This document shows positions 41,573 to 42,375 of a stretch of 42,375 nucleotides of DNA, in pieces. The notes under the pieces were generated by a model. It had not been told where the DNA came from. It was given only the letters and a program-made list of their open reading frames with translations, and searched no databases. The stretch lies in assembly GCF_946478835.1 (NCBI RefSeq), contig NZ_CAMLDV010000011.1, positions 1-42,375 of the forward strand. The letters run 5' to 3'. This stretch comes from an uncultured Bdellovibrio sp. Its GTDB lineage: Bacteria; Bdellovibrionota; Bdellovibrionia; Bdellovibrionales; Bdellovibrionaceae. The first letter of the stretch is position 1. Each line of letters opens with the position of its first letter. The position numbers were made by a program, and so were the translations under genes.

Positions 41573-42241
41573 CTAGCCGACAATGGTGAAAAATCCAAAG
41601 AAATAAAACAAGATCGTAAGGCCGACGGCGCTCATCAGAGGAAGAGTCAAATTGTCATCGAGTTTTCCGATTGGAATCAACTCTGCAAACGCTCCCACGA
41701 GGCCCGCAAAAAGACTCACCACAATAAGACGATCCATTAAGTAATTATGATAGAGCAAATAGAGGAATGTCACACCCGCGCACACGAAGAACGCAGCCAT
41801 GAATCCTTGAATGGATTTGTGGCCAAAGATTTTGTCTTTACCATACAAGATTCCAAAATAACTTGCGATCGGATCAGCGAAAGCCAAGAACAACAAAGTC
41901 AAAGCCACGATCTGACGAGGGAACAAAATATCAACAGCCAAAACGCCCGTTAAAAGGAAAGTTGTCCCTGCGAGCTTTTTCACTTCGCTTTGACGCATGA
42001 TTGGTTTGAACGCGTGAACAGCCCAATCATTCAAAGCTGCGTTTTTTTGACGCAAAAAATCGAAAGGAACAAAAAGAGCCCATGCAATTACCAGGATCGT
42101 CATGGACACCGCTGGCGGCAGATAGACATAAGCGAGGAACATCGTGAAGACTCCCGACATATGCCAAATCTTTCGAGCATAATGAATGTCCGAACGTTTT
42201 TTTAAATCCACTGGTTGTAAAAATCCTTCAAGCATCATCAA
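41573..42241 (-). CDS. CTP-dependent diacylglycerol/dolichol-kinase-like membrane protein
   Basis: A 222-residue protein of about six to seven hydrophobic helices. It has ARKIWHMSGV near residue 22, AFADPIASYFGILYGKDKIFGHKSIQG near 140, and FAELIPIGKLDDNLTLPLMSA near 185. These are the hallmarks of the SEC59/DGK1/VTE5 group, which includes yeast CTP-dependent diacylglycerol kinase, dolichol kinase and phytol kinase, often loosely named phosphatidate cytidylyltransferase. A lipid substrate is expected; which one is unknown. It lies next to pssA but is separated by the cloverleaf repeat. Three ATGs in a row (42241, 42238, 42235) make the start uncertain by up to two codons. Confidence 0.86.
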   Translation of the reverse strand: MMMLEGFLQPVDLKKRSDIHYARKIWHMSGVFTMFLAYVYLPPAVSMTILVIAWALFVPFDFLRQKNAALNDWAVHAFKPIMRQSEVKKLAGTTFLLTGVLAVDILFPRQIVALTLLFLAFADPIASYFGILYGKDKIFGHKSIQGFMAAFFVCAGVTFLYLLYHNYLMDRLIVVSLFAGLVGAFAELIPIGKLDDNLTLPLMSAVGLTILFYFFGFFTIVG

Positions 42242-42331
42242 TCTATTCCAACCGTTTTAGCCTCTGCAGCAGTGTTGTCAAATGGACGCAGACGAGCACA
42301 ACGCGGCTAACTTAAAGGCAGAGGGAGGGAA

Positions 42332-42348
42332 TATCAATTCAATTGATA
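42332..42348. promoter_or_regulatory. 17-bp AT-rich palindrome near the window end
   Basis: TATCAATT and AATTGATA flank a single C, about 90 bp upstream of the DGK1-like gene. A possible operator; the gene beyond the window could also be its target. Confidence 0.4.
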
Positions 42349-42375
42349 CTACTCTAGCGACACGCATTAAGATAT

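Noticed and set aside
1..42375. Phage, insertion sequence, toxin-antitoxin or CRISPR elements
   Set aside because: No transposase, integrase, repeat-spacer array or toxin pair was recognised on either strand; the repeated structures found are intergenic hairpins only.

Overview
The window looks like chromosomal DNA of a predatory bacterium of the Bdellovibrio group (Bdellovibrionota) or a close relative. Reasons (inference from gene content): an unusually high share of secreted and outer-membrane proteins with simple signal peptides, two different YkuD-type L,D-transpeptidases, a TIGR02147/DUF4423-type regulator next to a secreted HExGH protein, a CFI-box C-terminal sorting-type domain, and housekeeping genes of delta-proteobacterial type. 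Base composition appears moderate (mid-40s % GC by eye, not computed). I see no phage, insertion sequence, CRISPR array, rRNA or tRNA gene.

Layout. 78-5277 (+): a tight five-gene operon, methylmalonate/malonate-semialdehyde dehydrogenase, URC1-like GTP cyclohydrolase II homologue, URC4-like DUF1688 protein, uracil phosphoribosyltransferase and uridine kinase. Together these look like the URC route of pyrimidine breakdown, in which uracil or uridine is first made into a nucleotide and the ring is then opened. This suits a cell that digests the RNA of its prey, and it is the most interesting system here. 5394-12151: envelope and secreted proteins (lipid-side or periplasmic hypothetical, beta-barrel, charged helical protein, large L,D-transpeptidase, CsbD-like stress protein with a structured leader, vWA protein, periplasmic solute-binding protein). 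12231-14473 (-): pgpA-pncC-recA. 14653-17025: secreted protein, trpS and a phospholipase-A2-like lipoprotein. 17110-19312 (-): an acyl-CoA-synthetase-like protein with altered active-site motifs paired with a SnoaL-like protein. 19409-23760 (+): membrane metallophosphoesterase, recX-alaS. 23816-28597 (-): lipoprotein, and an outer-membrane protein co-transcribed with a Cache hybrid histidine kinase. 28819-30865: small secreted proteins and a DUF3373-type porin-like protein. 31016-32769 (-): truA-rplM-rpsI. 32826-36485: small L,D-transpeptidase, small secreted proteins, and a regulator/zincin pair facing a secreted protein across two tandem operator-like dyads. 36568-39038 (-): a CFI-box C-terminal protein overlapping a beta-barrel gene. 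39039-39589: no gene, but two long inverted repeats each spanning exactly 136 bp. 39590-42241 (-): a CTP-dependent lipid-kinase-like protein, pssA and asd, with a cloverleaf-like repeat between the first two.

Most transcription units end in clear Rho-independent terminators, several bidirectional between convergent genes and several with UUCG or GNRA loops. Function calls rest on motif recognition by eye; no database search was run.
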